Shown here in pieces: positions 43,300 through 54,539 of a stretch of DNA of 64,000 nt (position 1 is the first letter of the stretch; each line of letters opens with the position of its first letter). Source of the DNA: Rhodocollybia butyracea (taxonomy: Eukaryota > Basidiomycota > Agaricomycetes > Agaricales > Omphalotaceae); NCBI GenBank assembly GCA_015501585.1, contig JADNRY010000063.1, positions 62,001-126,000 of the forward strand. Direction: 5' to 3'. Under the pieces are notes generated by a model. The model did no database searches. It saw only the letters and a list, made by a program, of their open reading frames with translations, and was not told the DNA's origin. The position numbers and the translations under genes are program-made.

Positions 43300-46200
43300 A
43301 TGCACCAAGGCATGCACTCCCTCAGGCATGCGAGGCTCGCTTTCAAATTGCTACCAGTCTCGCTGCGCTCAACATATCTCTCGTCCACCCGTTGGCAACT
43401 GCCCCGTCGCGCATTTTCAAGCATCTCAGACTCTCCTGACGATCTGACGATCTCTTCAATTATACCTCCGGACACTGGCTGTAAGTAAAGTTTTGTGGTA
43501 AAAAGTAAAGTTTTGTGGCGTATATGTCTAATCTATAATACTGGCATATCCAGCGTCAACAACAATCTTCGCCTTGCAGAGCGCAAACGTGAGTTTAACG
43601 TCGACGAGCTTTGTCGACTTCTCAAGATATCGACACATTTGTGAAACTCGCCGAAGGTGGCTTCAACCGGACCTTTCTTATCACCATGCTTGACGGTTTC
43701 TCCATGGTAGCCCGCATCCCGTATCCCATCGTCCCGAAGCTCTACGCTATTGCTAGTGAAGTGGCCACAATGCGCTTCCTCCGTTCCTCTGGATTCCCTG
43801 TCCCCGAGGTTTACAACTACTCTCTTTTGTCGGACAACGCTGCAAATACGGAATATATTTTTATGGAGTATATGAGTGGTACAAAGCTCAGCGATGTCTG
43901 GGTGGAGCTGGAGGAATCAGATATCGTTTCGGTCTTGCATCAACTTGTTCAATTCGAGTCTCGCATGATGTCGATCCCTTTTCCGGCTGGTGGAAGCCTC
44001 TACTACACTGACGACCTGGTCAAGATAGGGAAGACGGGCATTCCGCTCAACGACAAGCGCTTCTCCGTCGGTCCGGATGCTAGGGTGCATATGTGGTTTG
44101 GAAGGAGGTCGCAGCTCAGGAATGGGATTCCATTTTCTTAAAAGAATCAACTCTATTTATGGTCGTGTACTTTAAGTACACTTTAAGAAGTACTAATACG
44201 TTAAGAACTACAGAATTACTTAAGACTATGAAATCAAGTATCACGAACCGCAAATTATGCATCTTAAAGACAACTTAAAGAATTCTTAGGAAGGGTATAA
44301 GAGTACTTTGAAACTCACCAGTGAACACAAGAATGGCAAACTTTGAAGAGAAATCTTAAGGGAGCCTTTAAGAACAATTTCTTAAGGGCGTTATCCGGAC
44401 ATACAGTTGAAAGCTTTGAGAACGAATCAACAATTGAAAAAATAATCACGTACAAAGCATCTCATAACTCATCACCCTCTCACTGTCATTTTCCCTTTCA
44501 TTCTTGCCTATGTCGGAGTCGTCGCTGGATGAACTCGTTGTTGATCAGCCCTACCAGTTTTGTCGTTTTGATGCTAGCATCCAAAGCCACCTCAGCATTT
44601 CAAGTATACAGAGCCACCAAACCAAGTGGCGGGCACAACCAAGCAGCGGCGGACAGTGGATGGGTTGAGTGGATGTGGTTGGGGGGCGAAAGAAAGAGGC
44701 AAAGTGGCGTTAACGCCCAAGTTTCGATCAACCATGTGACAGGGGTCAAAGCAGGTCTTATGAAGCACCGGCTATTGTCTCGAAAACGGACTAGCGTGCT
44801 CGGAAATTACAATAAGTAATTGGCATGGTCCCCTCGGCCCCCTTTTGTCTTTTCAAACAATAGAACAATAGACAAAAGTTCTCTTAATTTCTAACTTTGA
44901 CCACCACCCGCCCGCCTGTTTCTTGCCTTTTCCCCATCCTCCTGCTAATGTGTTACAAAGTGACTTCAAGTTGTCTTCCAAAGTGCCGTTTGGATTTGGA
45001 TACCACACCATGTGCTATTGGGTAGCATTCTGTATTTACTGGATGGTCAGCGGGGTGATTGAACCAGTCACTGCACTTCAGAGTGGACCCTCGCATGATC
45101 CCCTTTTGTCTCAGTTAACAATAGAAAATACAAACAATAGAAAAAATACTATTAATACCCACCCACCATTCCATGAGTCCCATGGGGTTGCCAGGCATCC
45201 CCCCCCATCGTCCTACCTGATAAGGGATTTATTCTCAAGATCTGTTGAAGATCTGGGTAAGAAATGTATTAAGAACAAACTTGAATATCATTGAGTAAAG
45301 TTGCTAAGGAATATCATTAGAAGTGGTTAAGAAGATTTTTAAGGAGAAATACCTTAAGAGGTTATTATTAAGAACCATTGTCTTCTTAAATTTGATGTTT
45401 GAAAAGGGCGAAGGAAAAAAGGAGATAGTGCAGGAATTAACACTTAAGAAATTCTTAAAATAATATGATCATAAATAGTGTTAAACCTTTAAGAGAATAT
45501 GCATCCCACTGTACCGCAGCTCCATGTGGACAGAGGACCATGTACGCCACTCTCTCCCTTTTCTTTTGTGGAGCTAATCAATACTATAGACACAAGTGCC
45601 GATGCAGCACTCGTAGCAGCAGCTTGCAAGGAACTGGCATATTTGGAAAAGTTTGGTCAACCGCTATTACCGTTTCGGCGTGAAAGAAGGGAGACTTACG
45701 AGTACCAGAAGCAGTTACCATCAGACCATGTCAAGAATCTCGAACGCTACCTTCCCATTGCACCCTCGCTCATCCCCGAAGACTCTACCCTTCATTGTTT
45801 CTGTATCCGTCATCCCGATCTCCAGCCAAGCAATATCATCGTGTCGAGGTCGTCAGACTCTCAGTTGAAAGTCGTGGGCCTGCTCGACTGGCAACATGCA
45901 TCGATCCTACCCCCGTTTCTCCTCGCTGGTGTACCAGGTCACTTCCAGAACTATGATGACCCAGTCTCGCAGGTTGGAATCCCACCTTCACTGCCGGAGA
46001 ATGTGAACGAATTGGATGAACCCAAGCGGAGTCACGAGATGGAACTCTACTTCAACCGTCTTGTCCACTTCCACTACGTTCACAACACGCAGAAGCATAA
46101 CAAACTCCATTATGATGCGTTCTCCGATTCGGTGTCAATGTTGGTCTGTCGCCTCTTTGGCCAAGCTGGTACTCCATGGGAAGGTGAAACCAACGATCTG

Positions 46201-46524
46201 AAGAATTCTCTGATAGAGGCAACGGAGATATGGGGGACACTTGAAGGGGAAGGCGTGCCGTGTCCAGTGGTGTTTGAAACCGAGGACATTCGCGAGACGG
46301 AGGAGCTTAGTGAGCTGCAAACAGCCGATGAGATATTTGAGGGGTGTGGAAAAATGATTGGTTTTTTGACGGAGACTTGGGTGCCCAACGAGGATTATGA
46401 AAAGGCCATGAACGCTGCGGAGCTGCTAAAGCAGAGGGTGGTGTCAGCTGTCCCGGAGGAAGTTCGGGCTGTGACTGAGGCGAATTGGTTCTTGGACGAT
46501 ATGGATGAAAAGGATTATAGCTGA
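43300..46524 (+). pseudogene. AIM9-like aminoglycoside-phosphotransferase-family gene, disrupted
   Basis: Exon 1 (43300-43480) encodes an Arg-rich, mitochondrial-targeting-like N-terminus (MHSLRHARLAFKLLPVSLRS). An intron (43481-43553, GTAAGT...CCAG) follows. The kinase-like part starts ERKREFNVDELCRL and continues, after a frameshift near 43600, with VKLAEGGFNRTFLI, the nucleotide loop. The frame is interrupted at 44117 by an hAT-like element and resumes at 45523 (HVDRGP). The catalytic loop IRHPDLQPSNIIV (HxDxxxxN) and metal site GLLDWQHA follow, to a stop at 46524. Known relatives (AIM9 family) are mitochondrial; substrate unknown. If the insert and one 8-bp duplication are skipped the frame is continuous, but the frameshift near 43600 shows additional decay. 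Confidence 0.8.
44118..45514. mobile_element. hAT-like non-autonomous DNA transposon (1397 bp)
   Basis: Flanked by the exact 8-bp duplication CGCAGCTC (44110-44117 and 45515-45522), the size made by hAT transposases. The ends form an imperfect inverted repeat of about 45-50 bp (left aggaatgggattcc...ctctatttatgg; right, reversed, gtacagtgggatgc...cactatttatga). Both subterminal regions (44130-44400 and 45270-45500) are packed with CTTAAGAA/TTAAGAA words, like transposase-binding repeats of Ac-type elements. No transposase ORF; the longest ORF (44343-44819) is featureless. Confidence 0.85.
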
Positions 46525-47556
46525 GGGATGTCCTGTGGGATGCCAAAAGTTTCCTCACTTTTCATGTCAGTGATGGAGACGATGTAACAAATCGATATTT
46601 GGGACCAGAGGGGATGTCCTACTGTCTAGGCCCCTTTTTTTTGTCCAGGTGGAGGGTATTCTGGTTCCCGTACTCTACTTGATGGCGCCACGGCTTTTCA
46701 AACACGGTTCCGAAGGGTTCAGGAGTCTCGGTGTAGTAGAACAAGATGTATTGGTAGAGACTAGTGGGGTATAACTGGACCTGCGACTTGTACAATTGCT
46801 CTACAATTCTTACCTTGGGAGTTCTAATATCTTCGGAACGCTGATTCTGCGCTGATTTAGAAATTGTCTTCCAAGATTTAAGAACCACGAAAAACCACTG
46901 CTTGGGGTGCTTACTCTCTTCTCCCTTTTCCTCCTTTTCCTATCTTCTCTTTTTCCTTCCTGTCGTGCATTGATGCTTCCCCGCAGCGCCAGCGTTTATT
47001 CTAATTTTTTCTCTCTTGCTCGTCTTGAATTAATACGCCTTTACATATCCTGGGCTGAATTGACAGTTAGTACAGCTCAATGTGAAGGTACGACCCGATG
47101 GAAGGCCTTTGACGCCCATGACAAGTCAACAACAAACCCACGTCTCTCAACCATCATCTTCCTCCGTCGAGGATTACGAGGTCCAAATGAGCCTCACCGT
47201 TGAATGTTTACTCTTGGCTTGTTTATCTCTTTACTTAGATAGATTTATGTTTAATTCAGAGCCTATCAAGGGGTTCATTATTCCACTTCTGTGATTGTCA
47301 TTCAAGAATCAAAATCCACCATGTCCGGCTACAATACTTTGTCCGCTGTACCATCCGAATCAGATGTCTGTAGCTATTTCAACCCATAGTAACGAGAATT
47401 AATAAATTACAGTAACAAGTAATTAGTACTGCGGTGCTCTGTTTAGCTCTCGTCTCCTTTATCAATAAAAGCAGCGATTCACTAGAAGATATATCCTTCC
47501 TCTCCTCAGTACTACTCTTGTCTCATCCCTCACTGTCGATGTAATAACCGATAAAG
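46525..47556. other. Intergenic, no supported gene
   Basis: 46790-46860 (minus) shares the VEQLYKS fragment with 39.7 kb. Plus-strand ORFs 46907-47203 and 47082-47294 may be first-exon-like (MTSQQQTHVSQPSSSSVEDY) but lead nowhere that I can follow. Confidence 0.3.
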
Positions 47557-49398
47557 CTAAGTTTCTGCTATGACAGGTGGGTTCAAGACAATCATTACAC
47601 CATGCTGTGAGGATTTCTCGTTCCGTAGAAGAAGCGGCCCTGCAGATATAAGCATAGTGGATGAGCCTTGCTGGCTCTCTGAAAATGCTGGCGGTGGAGC
47701 ATTGTGAGCATCCCATCCAGCGTGAGCATTCACTAGAGGTCCTAAACCTGAAATTCCGGGTCCATCATTCTGAGGCTCTTTTGGACTAAGTGGGTCTCCC
47801 GATCCTTCCTTGAAGTTGACCCATACATCATATCCTTGCGATTCCACATATCCTTTTGCTTTTCCAGTGGGCTGGAGCTCATAGCTTGAGCCCAAAGCAG
47901 ACCCATTCCCCTTCATGTCATCCAGATCTGAGTCTAAGCTTGACTCAGGATCTTTTTTGTTATTCCGGATGCTTATATCCAAGTCGGTTCTAACCATGAT
48001 GAGTGTTGGAGCCATACCCTGCTAGATGTTAAGCGTTGTGTAGTAATGGAATGAGGGCACATACCACAATAATTGTCAGGATAGGCTGTACCGAAGTTAT
48101 CGCATGCCCTGGGCCGAAACCCAACCCCAGACAAATCGCTACTGCAGCTGGATACAGCAAGCCTGATTCAAGGCTAGTGAGATTAATGGGTTCGCAGTTA
48201 GTTACCAGTCGTGAGGATACAAGAAAACAGGGAACAACAAACATCATGGTTACAATACTGAATATACTCAGCCTGTTATCCATGGCATCTGCTTCCACTG
48301 GATACCGATGGGTTACCCTAGATATCCACCAGATTCTTCCCGCTAAAGGTTGGCAGTAAGCAAAAGCCGCTCTCAATCGTAACAGATGAGTGAACAAGTG
48401 AGTGAACCTATTAGTCCTGTCAATAGAAGATTTGTAAAGAGGTTTACTGCGAAAAACGATATTGAGATGGCCGATGCTGCCTTGAGCGAAGCATTTCCTC
48501 CAATGCCTCCTATGGAAATATCAAGTTCTGTGTTTATGTTCTTCTGCTCCAGTGCTGCAGCAGCAAATGCCAGAGCTTATATGGAAGCCAAGTAAGGATG
48601 GCAGGTGTGAGTTAAGCCTGTGAGGAGGTTTACATACCGGTGTTCACGAAAGAAATTAGGAAAGGACCGATAACGATATACTTCCTTGCACCCCAAACGA
48701 TGTAACAGCGATATAACTAGGCCATCTAGTCATTATGCTAATTGTAAGAGATACTCAATGAATGCCTACAAGTAGAACATCCGCTATGATGCTTAGTATG
48801 CAAGCTTCAGATTGGTTTGATGGAAGTTATGCAGATGGGCACCACCTACTTTGCAGCCACATAAACAGCTGCTTCAGCAGTTCTGAGACAATGACCGGAT
48901 AAGTGTCCGCATGGTATGAGCGAGAGTAGTAACATGTACCCAATATTATTCAACGCGGAGAAATGACCCTGTGCTGGATCGGTGAGGGGGTCGCCACCCA
49001 ATAAGATTGAAATAATGAATAGAGTTTCCTGATTATAACCCAAAATAGTAAGGACTAGAGCTGCTGTGGCCAGCATATAAAGAAGGAGGACAGAAATTTG
49101 ATAGTAGCGCTTTTGTCCACGCTGCTGTATCTGGAGGTATACATAAAGGGAAAAAAGCATCGTGTGTACACCTAGTAGAAAAGATGTTATTCAATAATGG
49201 GAGCAGGCAATGTAACTTGCAAGGATCAGACCATAAAAAAAGATAACAAACTGGAATGATATCAATGTTAATGTATGCTTTTTATCCAGGCATCTGTCCA
49301 CTCACGACCATCATCGTAAAGTCCGGTCCAGCGGTCCCTACAAGAATGTCGGTGAGCTCTTCAACCTCGGACAGATCTACAAAGTTTCCAGTAGACAT
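47557..49398 (-). CDS. Basidiomycete 7-TM-type membrane protein, multi-exon
   Basis: Exon 1 (49398-49306) encodes MSTGNFVDLSEVEELTDILV and ends in GPDFTMMV before GTGAGT. Later exons: FVIFFYGLILA (about 49245), HTMLFSLYVYLQIQQRGQKR (about 49150-48950), RCYIVWGARKYIVIGPFLI (about 48700-48640), a helix ending SISFFAVNLFTNLLLTG (about 48590-48415), then GRIWWISRVTHRY, LTSLESGLLYPAAVAI and PTLIMVRTDLDISIR. The tail is hydrophilic (DPESSLDSDLDDM) to the stop at 47557. Order of TM segments and the late MVR motif match a large basidiomycete-specific family of unknown function, probably a 7-TM protein with a cytosolic tail. Introns are 45-75 nt. Minor splice choices are uncertain; no disabling mutation seen. 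Confidence 0.7.
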
Positions 49399-50222
49399 AG
49401 TGGGAAGCGCGTTGAGAGCTGGACTGAAGCAAGAATGGAATGAAAGAAGGACTAAGGACTACCCTTCAACGTGAGTCTTTAAACTTCATGATCCCGCCCT
49501 TGCTGTGCGATACAAAAGTTGATATTTCGCAAAGTAAGGGCCTGAAAGTTGGATTAGAACAGCGCTCTAACCCGCTTCCAAACTTTGTACAGCGCTCAGA
49601 TAGGCATCGCTCTTGGCGAGGCAACCCACTCGATTGAGATGATGGGCGACAATAGGAGGAGTTTTATTGTGGTGGTCCTGGTCATACAACAGCTTACACA
49701 AAGAGCTGGAACTCGATGCCACTGACATGATCACCTGCATAGCGGGATAGGGGGGGGATTTGTTGCGGGAGGCAAATTACACTGTGACCTAGGAGTCAAT
49801 GTAATGACTAGCCAAGTATTCAACCTATATACAAAATACACACCTGGTATACGGTGAAGGGAATAGTTCGCCTTGTCCAAACATTGGTTGACGCAGCGAA
49901 TACTAAACGTAGTGCCCAACAACAGAGACCGGTGAAAATACAGGACAACACTTTGGTATATGTAATTGTCTGAGGTTGGTAAGTATAGATCACAAAAACT
50001 ATCCTGGGTTTTGACGAGGTCATGATTCAGCACTAGATAAAGATAACACTGTCAACCTCAAGTACTCTTTTGAGTTGCTTTTGAGGGAAACATGCTCTCT
50101 AGTGCCAAGTTTTAGAGAACACAGTTGTCTAGTTACATCATATACCTATTTCGTATCAATATGGGATACTATGAGGATCTTTGTGTAAGGATCTAGGTGG
50201 ATCCTTATTGCGACGGGTTGAT
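49399..50222. other. Intergenic with a decayed DUF6533-upstream-like segment
   Basis: 50010-50200 shares words with 39300-39440 (ggttttgacgaggtc...cactgtcaacctcaa; cgtatcaatatggg...atgaggatctttgtgtaa). It is probably another relic of the DUF6533 duplication. No open gene. Confidence 0.35.
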
Positions 50223-51298
50223 GTACTATCTCAAATAGAAGCGGCAGAACGTTTCCAACGGGATGATTTGATGATAGTGTACTTGATCTGGGAATAGCGA
50301 CGACGTGAAACGTACAAGCGGAATCTGGAAGTGTAATAGAATGAACCGTATGAGTAAGCCTAGGAATGGAATGAGTTTCCGACTCTAAGGGTAGGACCCG
50401 CTGGGCGCAAGCATTTTCGAAGACGAGTTATTGGCGGCGGAAAGTCGAGCAGAAGCTGACTTGATAGAGCACAATGAATTGGAATCGAAGAGAGTATATT
50501 GCGGAGTGAAGAAAACGATAGAGTGAAGAAATAGAGTAAAAGAAACTGATAAGTCGAGAAATGAGTCGGTAACTGGGGGGTTGTTTCAATATAGCAAATC
50601 TAAGGTATCAGAGATATCGAATGAGTATTTAAGAAGAACAGAAATGTACAGGGTCGCAAAAAGTACTTAGGCGATTGAGTAAGGTGAAAGGGAAGGAAAC
50701 TACAATGGACGAGCGGGAACGGAAGTAATACAAGGGCATACCTCAAAATAGAACAAGGCATCTAGGGAGACGGAAACTGGCTAATATTGGATACAATAGT
50801 TACAAATGGATTGGAACGTCGGGCTATGGTTAGCGCAATTGGTCATCAGGAAAAGCCGTTTTTGCCTAGGTGACCCCAGAGTGGCCTAAAGCAAACTAGG
50901 TGACCTATGAATCCTATGGCATCCTAGGAATTTGGGCTCGTCCCTTGCCAGTCAAGGCTCTTGAGGATTCCCTAGGCAAGCTGAGGTTTGCCCAGGTGCT
51001 CCTGGGGAACACCTGGGGAACACCTGGGCAAACCTGGGCAAACCTAGGCTTGCCCTGGGTTTGCCTAGGATACCCTAGGGAATCCTCAAGAGCCTTGACT
51101 GGTAAGGGACAAGCCCAAATTCCTAGGATGCCATAGGATTCATAGTCACCTAGTTTGCTTTAGGCCACTCTGGGGTCACCTAGGCAAAAACGGCTTTTCC
51201 TGATGGTCTAAGTTCATGAGCGGGATTGGCGGGATGACGAGCAGTAGCAGACTTGACGGGGCGAGACACGATGGAGTATGGGAGTACGGGGCATGACA
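50223..51298 (-). repeat. 3' LTR of chromovirus (with foldback insert)
   Basis: On the minus strand the LTR starts TGTCATGCCCCG at 51298, directly after a polypurine tract (TGAAAGGGGGGGTAA, 51313-51299). A TATA-like ttaaatactc occurs near 50630 (minus). The far end is put at a TGTACTATC on the plus strand (50223), which would give TG...CA ends, but no partner LTR is left in the window to confirm it. Confidence 0.5.
50845..51204. mobile_element. 360-bp foldback/MITE-like element
   Basis: Almost the whole element is an inverted repeat. The left arm from 50845 (atcaggaaaagccgtttttg) and the right arm to 51204 are reverse complements for about 130 bp with few mismatches, and the centre is itself built of gcccaggtg/cacctgggc and aggtttgcc/ggcaaacct palindromes. 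GGTC occurs on both sides (50841-50844, 51205-51208) as a possible 4-bp target duplication. It sits inside the chromovirus LTR. No coding capacity. Confidence 0.85.
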
Positions 51299-51313
51299 TT
51301 ACCCCCCCTTTCA
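51299..51313 (-). other. Polypurine tract of chromovirus
   Basis: Minus strand TGAAAGGGGGGGTAA immediately before the LTR start, with a short perfect hairpin (aggctccgagcct, 51313-51325) beside it. Confidence 0.65.
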
Positions 51314-52707
51314 GGCTCCGAGCCTTCGAGGAGCAGATCCCAGACGGTGATTGTGATTCAGGTGCTATCAGTGTCGTCAGGATACGTAAGGATTCTTCCG
51401 GGAGAAGCTTCCCCGATTGTCGAGTCATGCAGGGTGGAACTTGTTGTGTGGATGATTAATACTTCTTTTTTTTCCAACCACAACGACCTTTGCCACCTAC
51501 TGCCCTTTCCGATTACCATGTCTGAAACCGCTCACCGCTGTGCTTGCTTCAAAATTCATAGCGTCGAACCATCTTTTATCCTCCAACACGCTGGCGTCTT
51601 CGAAGCTGTCCGTGGCAAAGTAAAATGTTCCCTTTGCTTGATCCAGGACACCGTCACCGCCTATACCTGACCTGAGGATTCTCTTACCTGCAGCTTGTGC
51701 CACAAGCGCAAGAAACAGTGCGACTTCTTCACCCTACTCCGTTTCTGCGCATACGCCAAGTTGGAAGGAATCCTCGTTTCGGAAGCTGTTACTCGATTGC
51801 GCTAGATTTCCCTTTGGAATTGTACAAGAAGGCGTTGAAGGCATTAGAGGCTCGTAATAGTTGTCCTAGCGAACTTGGTCAAATCATGGATGAACGGGAA
51901 CGTCTTTTTCCCCAGGCTGATGAAGATGCGAGGAGATTACGGGATTTTATTGCCAAGGATAAGGCGGAGGACCCTAGTCGTCGTGATGATGGTGTTGAGA
52001 AGAAAAGGAAACACCATAAGAAGACAAAGAAGACGAAGGACCATGGCCGGTCTCATCCCCTTCCCGTACCAACGGCGAATGACCGACATAGCCCTCTTCA
52101 TGTGATCATCCCAGTGCTTCCTCGGGCGACCATTCCTACTCCTCCTGCACCCATTCCATCGTCGGAACCTGTTCCCCCAATCCATGTTCCCGATCCTTCC
52201 TCCACCACTGACACTCTCGCAAGGATGAAGCGGTCAGCCCCCATGGATCCCGACTCCAGTTGTTGTGTTCGTCCCCGTTTGGAGGATGCGCTTCCATTGG
52301 CTCCCACTTGTGCTCCTGTTGACATGAGCAGAATGATACCTCATGTTCCCCTTCCTTCACAGGATCCCGCCGCTCAATTCCATTCTCGAGGATTTAACTT
52401 GGATCAACAGACGTTTGTAGCGGATTTTGTCGCTAATCATCACTTGACTGTCCAAGAACTTCAGGAAGAGCGGGACCGAGCAATGCGCTATCGTTTGGAA
52501 CGGAATCAGTTGCGAGAACAGCTTGCTGAGATGACCTCTCGTAGCGCGGGTTTTGAGGCTGAAGCGCATGTGGAACGTACTGGTGCAGAACTTTTAGCCG
52601 TTCAGTTGAAGGAGTCGGCCTCGTCATCTGCAATAGTACGGAAGGAGTTCTTAAAGTCTAGGGAGCGAACGAAAGAGCTTGAGACACAGCTATCTCAAAG
52701 GCCCCGT

Positions 52708-52859
52708 TGTAACGCCTACAGCACGTTCATTACCGTTAGCGCCGATATTACATAATTAGTTCACTCTTATCCTTGTACCACATACTCGTTTTGGTCTATT
52801 TCTCTAATAGAACGAGATCTTGCTCATGGTCTAAGGCATTAAGAGTCAGGGCTCTTACA
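52708..52859 (+). repeat. 5' LTR of mini element copy 2
   Basis: 152 bp, TGTAACGCC...CTCTTACA. Confidence 0.9.
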
Positions 52860-52941
52860 CTTTTTTGAGCAACCTTGTCCTGAATAGGACTATTACAGCA
52901 ATATAACCACACAACAGCACAACTCAAGCCATGACTCTGTC

Positions 52942-53937
52942 ATGGCTCTGGCTTACTCTTTTCTTTCTCAAATCCTTTCTATGTTCCCTCATGATCCTCT
53001 CTCACACATCTCTGGGATCCTGGACTTCTCCTCCCAGGGAATTCAACAGCTGCTAGTCAACTTTAAGCAGCTCTGGGAACAACATGGTCTTTCAGTGGCT
53101 GGTAGGAATTTGGCAGAGGCAGTGGTGCAGGATTCAACATTAAGATGTTGCTGGGCAGTGAAGGAAGAAGGTTTCCAGGCAGAGGTCTGTTTTCAGATGA
53201 TAGAGTCTATTAAGAGACTGGGAGAAGAGTTTGGGATGGAACTGTCCAAATCTCAAACACCACCTCCTGCTCTGAGTTCTCCATCACCTTTGACCGCTCC
53301 TATTGCCTCATCATCAACTCCCACACTTGCTTCGAATGCGTCAGACACGTCGAAATCATCTCCACATGCTCTGACATTGGTTTCACCATCCAAACCCACT
53401 CCCCCTTCACTTCAACTCCAACCAACCTCAGAGTTTGCACGGGAGGTGGCTGAACTGCGGAAAGCAGGCCGGAAACTTGAAGTATTCATGGATGAACATG
53501 TCATGGGGCTTGAACACAAAGCTGGAGCACCGCCAGCTCGTGTTCATCTCTCAAACACTCCAACTGAGTGTACACCTGTGCCTTATGTTGCCCCTGTGAC
53601 TGCCGTTCCACCAACAGGCCTTCATAAACGTGTCAAACACAACATGTATGGTGCGTTTGGTTCGCTCTTGCTTCGTTCAAGTCATTGCCCATCCCAATCT
53701 GGTACACTCATGCCATCACCTTTACCCACCGAAACTCCCCATCACCATATTTGTGCTCCCAATCAATGCTCCCATTCATGGCGCTGGAGATCTACTGTCT
53801 CCACTGTGCCACCACCATCTCAATCTGGACTTAGTGTCAGCATCCAGAGAATCCGGCGATTTTCACAGGACACTTTCTCTTCTTCTGCGCTTATGGAAAT
53901 TGCCAACATACTACATCATATGTTACCTATTAGATGA
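52942..53937 (+). CDS. ORF of mini LTR element copy 2 (331 aa)
   Basis: Same protein as 374-1459 for the first ~270 residues, starting at a later ATG because the upstream one is ATA. The C-terminus differs through the 13-bp insertion and here continues as SGLSVSIQRIRRFSQDTFSS to a natural-looking stop, so this may be the original reading frame. No known domain. Confidence 0.5.
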   Translation: MALAYSFLSQILSMFPHDPLSHISGILDFSSQGIQQLLVNFKQLWEQHGLSVAGRNLAEAVVQDSTLRCCWAVKEEGFQAEVCFQMIESIKRLGEEFGMELSKSQTPPPALSSPSPLTAPIASSSTPTLASNASDTSKSSPHALTLVSPSKPTPPSLQLQPTSEFAREVAELRKAGRKLEVFMDEHVMGLEHKAGAPPARVHLSNTPTECTPVPYVAPVTAVPPTGLHKRVKHNMYGAFGSLLLRSSHCPSQSGTLMPSPLPTETPHHHICAPNQCSHSWRWRSTVSTVPPPSQSGLSVSIQRIRRFSQDTFSSSALMEIANILHHMLPIR

Positions 53938-54033
53938 CTGTATGTTTCTCTTTGTTATGTTTTCCCTTTTCCATCTTTCTCTTTTGTTTTTTTTTGGGTA
54001 AGATGGACCTGTGGGGTCAATCTAGGGGGCATG

Positions 54034-54185
54034 TGTAACGCCTACGGCACGTTCATTACCGTTAGCGCCGATATTACATAATTAGTTCACTCTTATCCTC
54101 GTACCACATACTCATTTCGGTCTATTTCTCTAATAGAACGAGATCTTGCTCATGGTCTAAGGCATTAAGAGTCAGGGCTCTTACA
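54034..54185 (+). repeat. 3' LTR of mini element copy 2
   Basis: 152 bp, preceded by ctagggggcatg and followed by CCCGT. Confidence 0.9.
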
Positions 54186-54539
54186 CCCGTATTGAAACAG
54201 ATTTTGAAGATATTTTGCATCTGGAAGAAGTAAGTCCTCCCCAGATTGTTACTGTTCCGCTTACTGACGCTGCGGGGTAGGAAAATCGACGCCTACATGT
54301 TTCCAAGAACAGTCTTTGGGATGATCTGAAGCGGGCTGAGGGTTCTTTTGAGGCCATCCAGAATGGTCACGATGAATTAATCCGTCGCAACAACCATATC
54401 GTGGAAGCAAGTCATCGGGTTCAGTGGGGAAAGGAGGCCGCGGAATCTCACTTGTGTGAAGCTCGGTACGAGATGAAGCTTTTAGGAAACATGTTGAAGA
54501 GCTCGGCCGGTTCTTCTAACAAGTCGCTAGTACGAAGGC

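Larger units (their letters stand above)
52708..54185 (+). mobile_element. Mini non-autonomous LTR element, copy 2
   Basis: 152-bp LTRs at 52708-52859 and 54034-54185. Target duplication CCCGT at 52703-52707 and 54186-54190. 1478 bp, 13 bp longer than copy 1 (insertion aatcaatgctccc after about 53760). Many differences between the copies are C/T or G/A changes at CpG sites. It inserted in the antisense ORF without disturbing the reading frame on either side. Confidence 0.9.

Noticed and set aside
44343..44819. 158-codon ORF inside the hAT-like element as a transposase
   Set aside because: No DDE or BED-finger motifs; composition follows the TTAAGAA repeats.
45499..46524. Second half of the phosphotransferase as an independent gene starting at 45499
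   Set aside because: Its first codons lie in the transposon end; the frame continues exactly from the first half once the insertion is removed.
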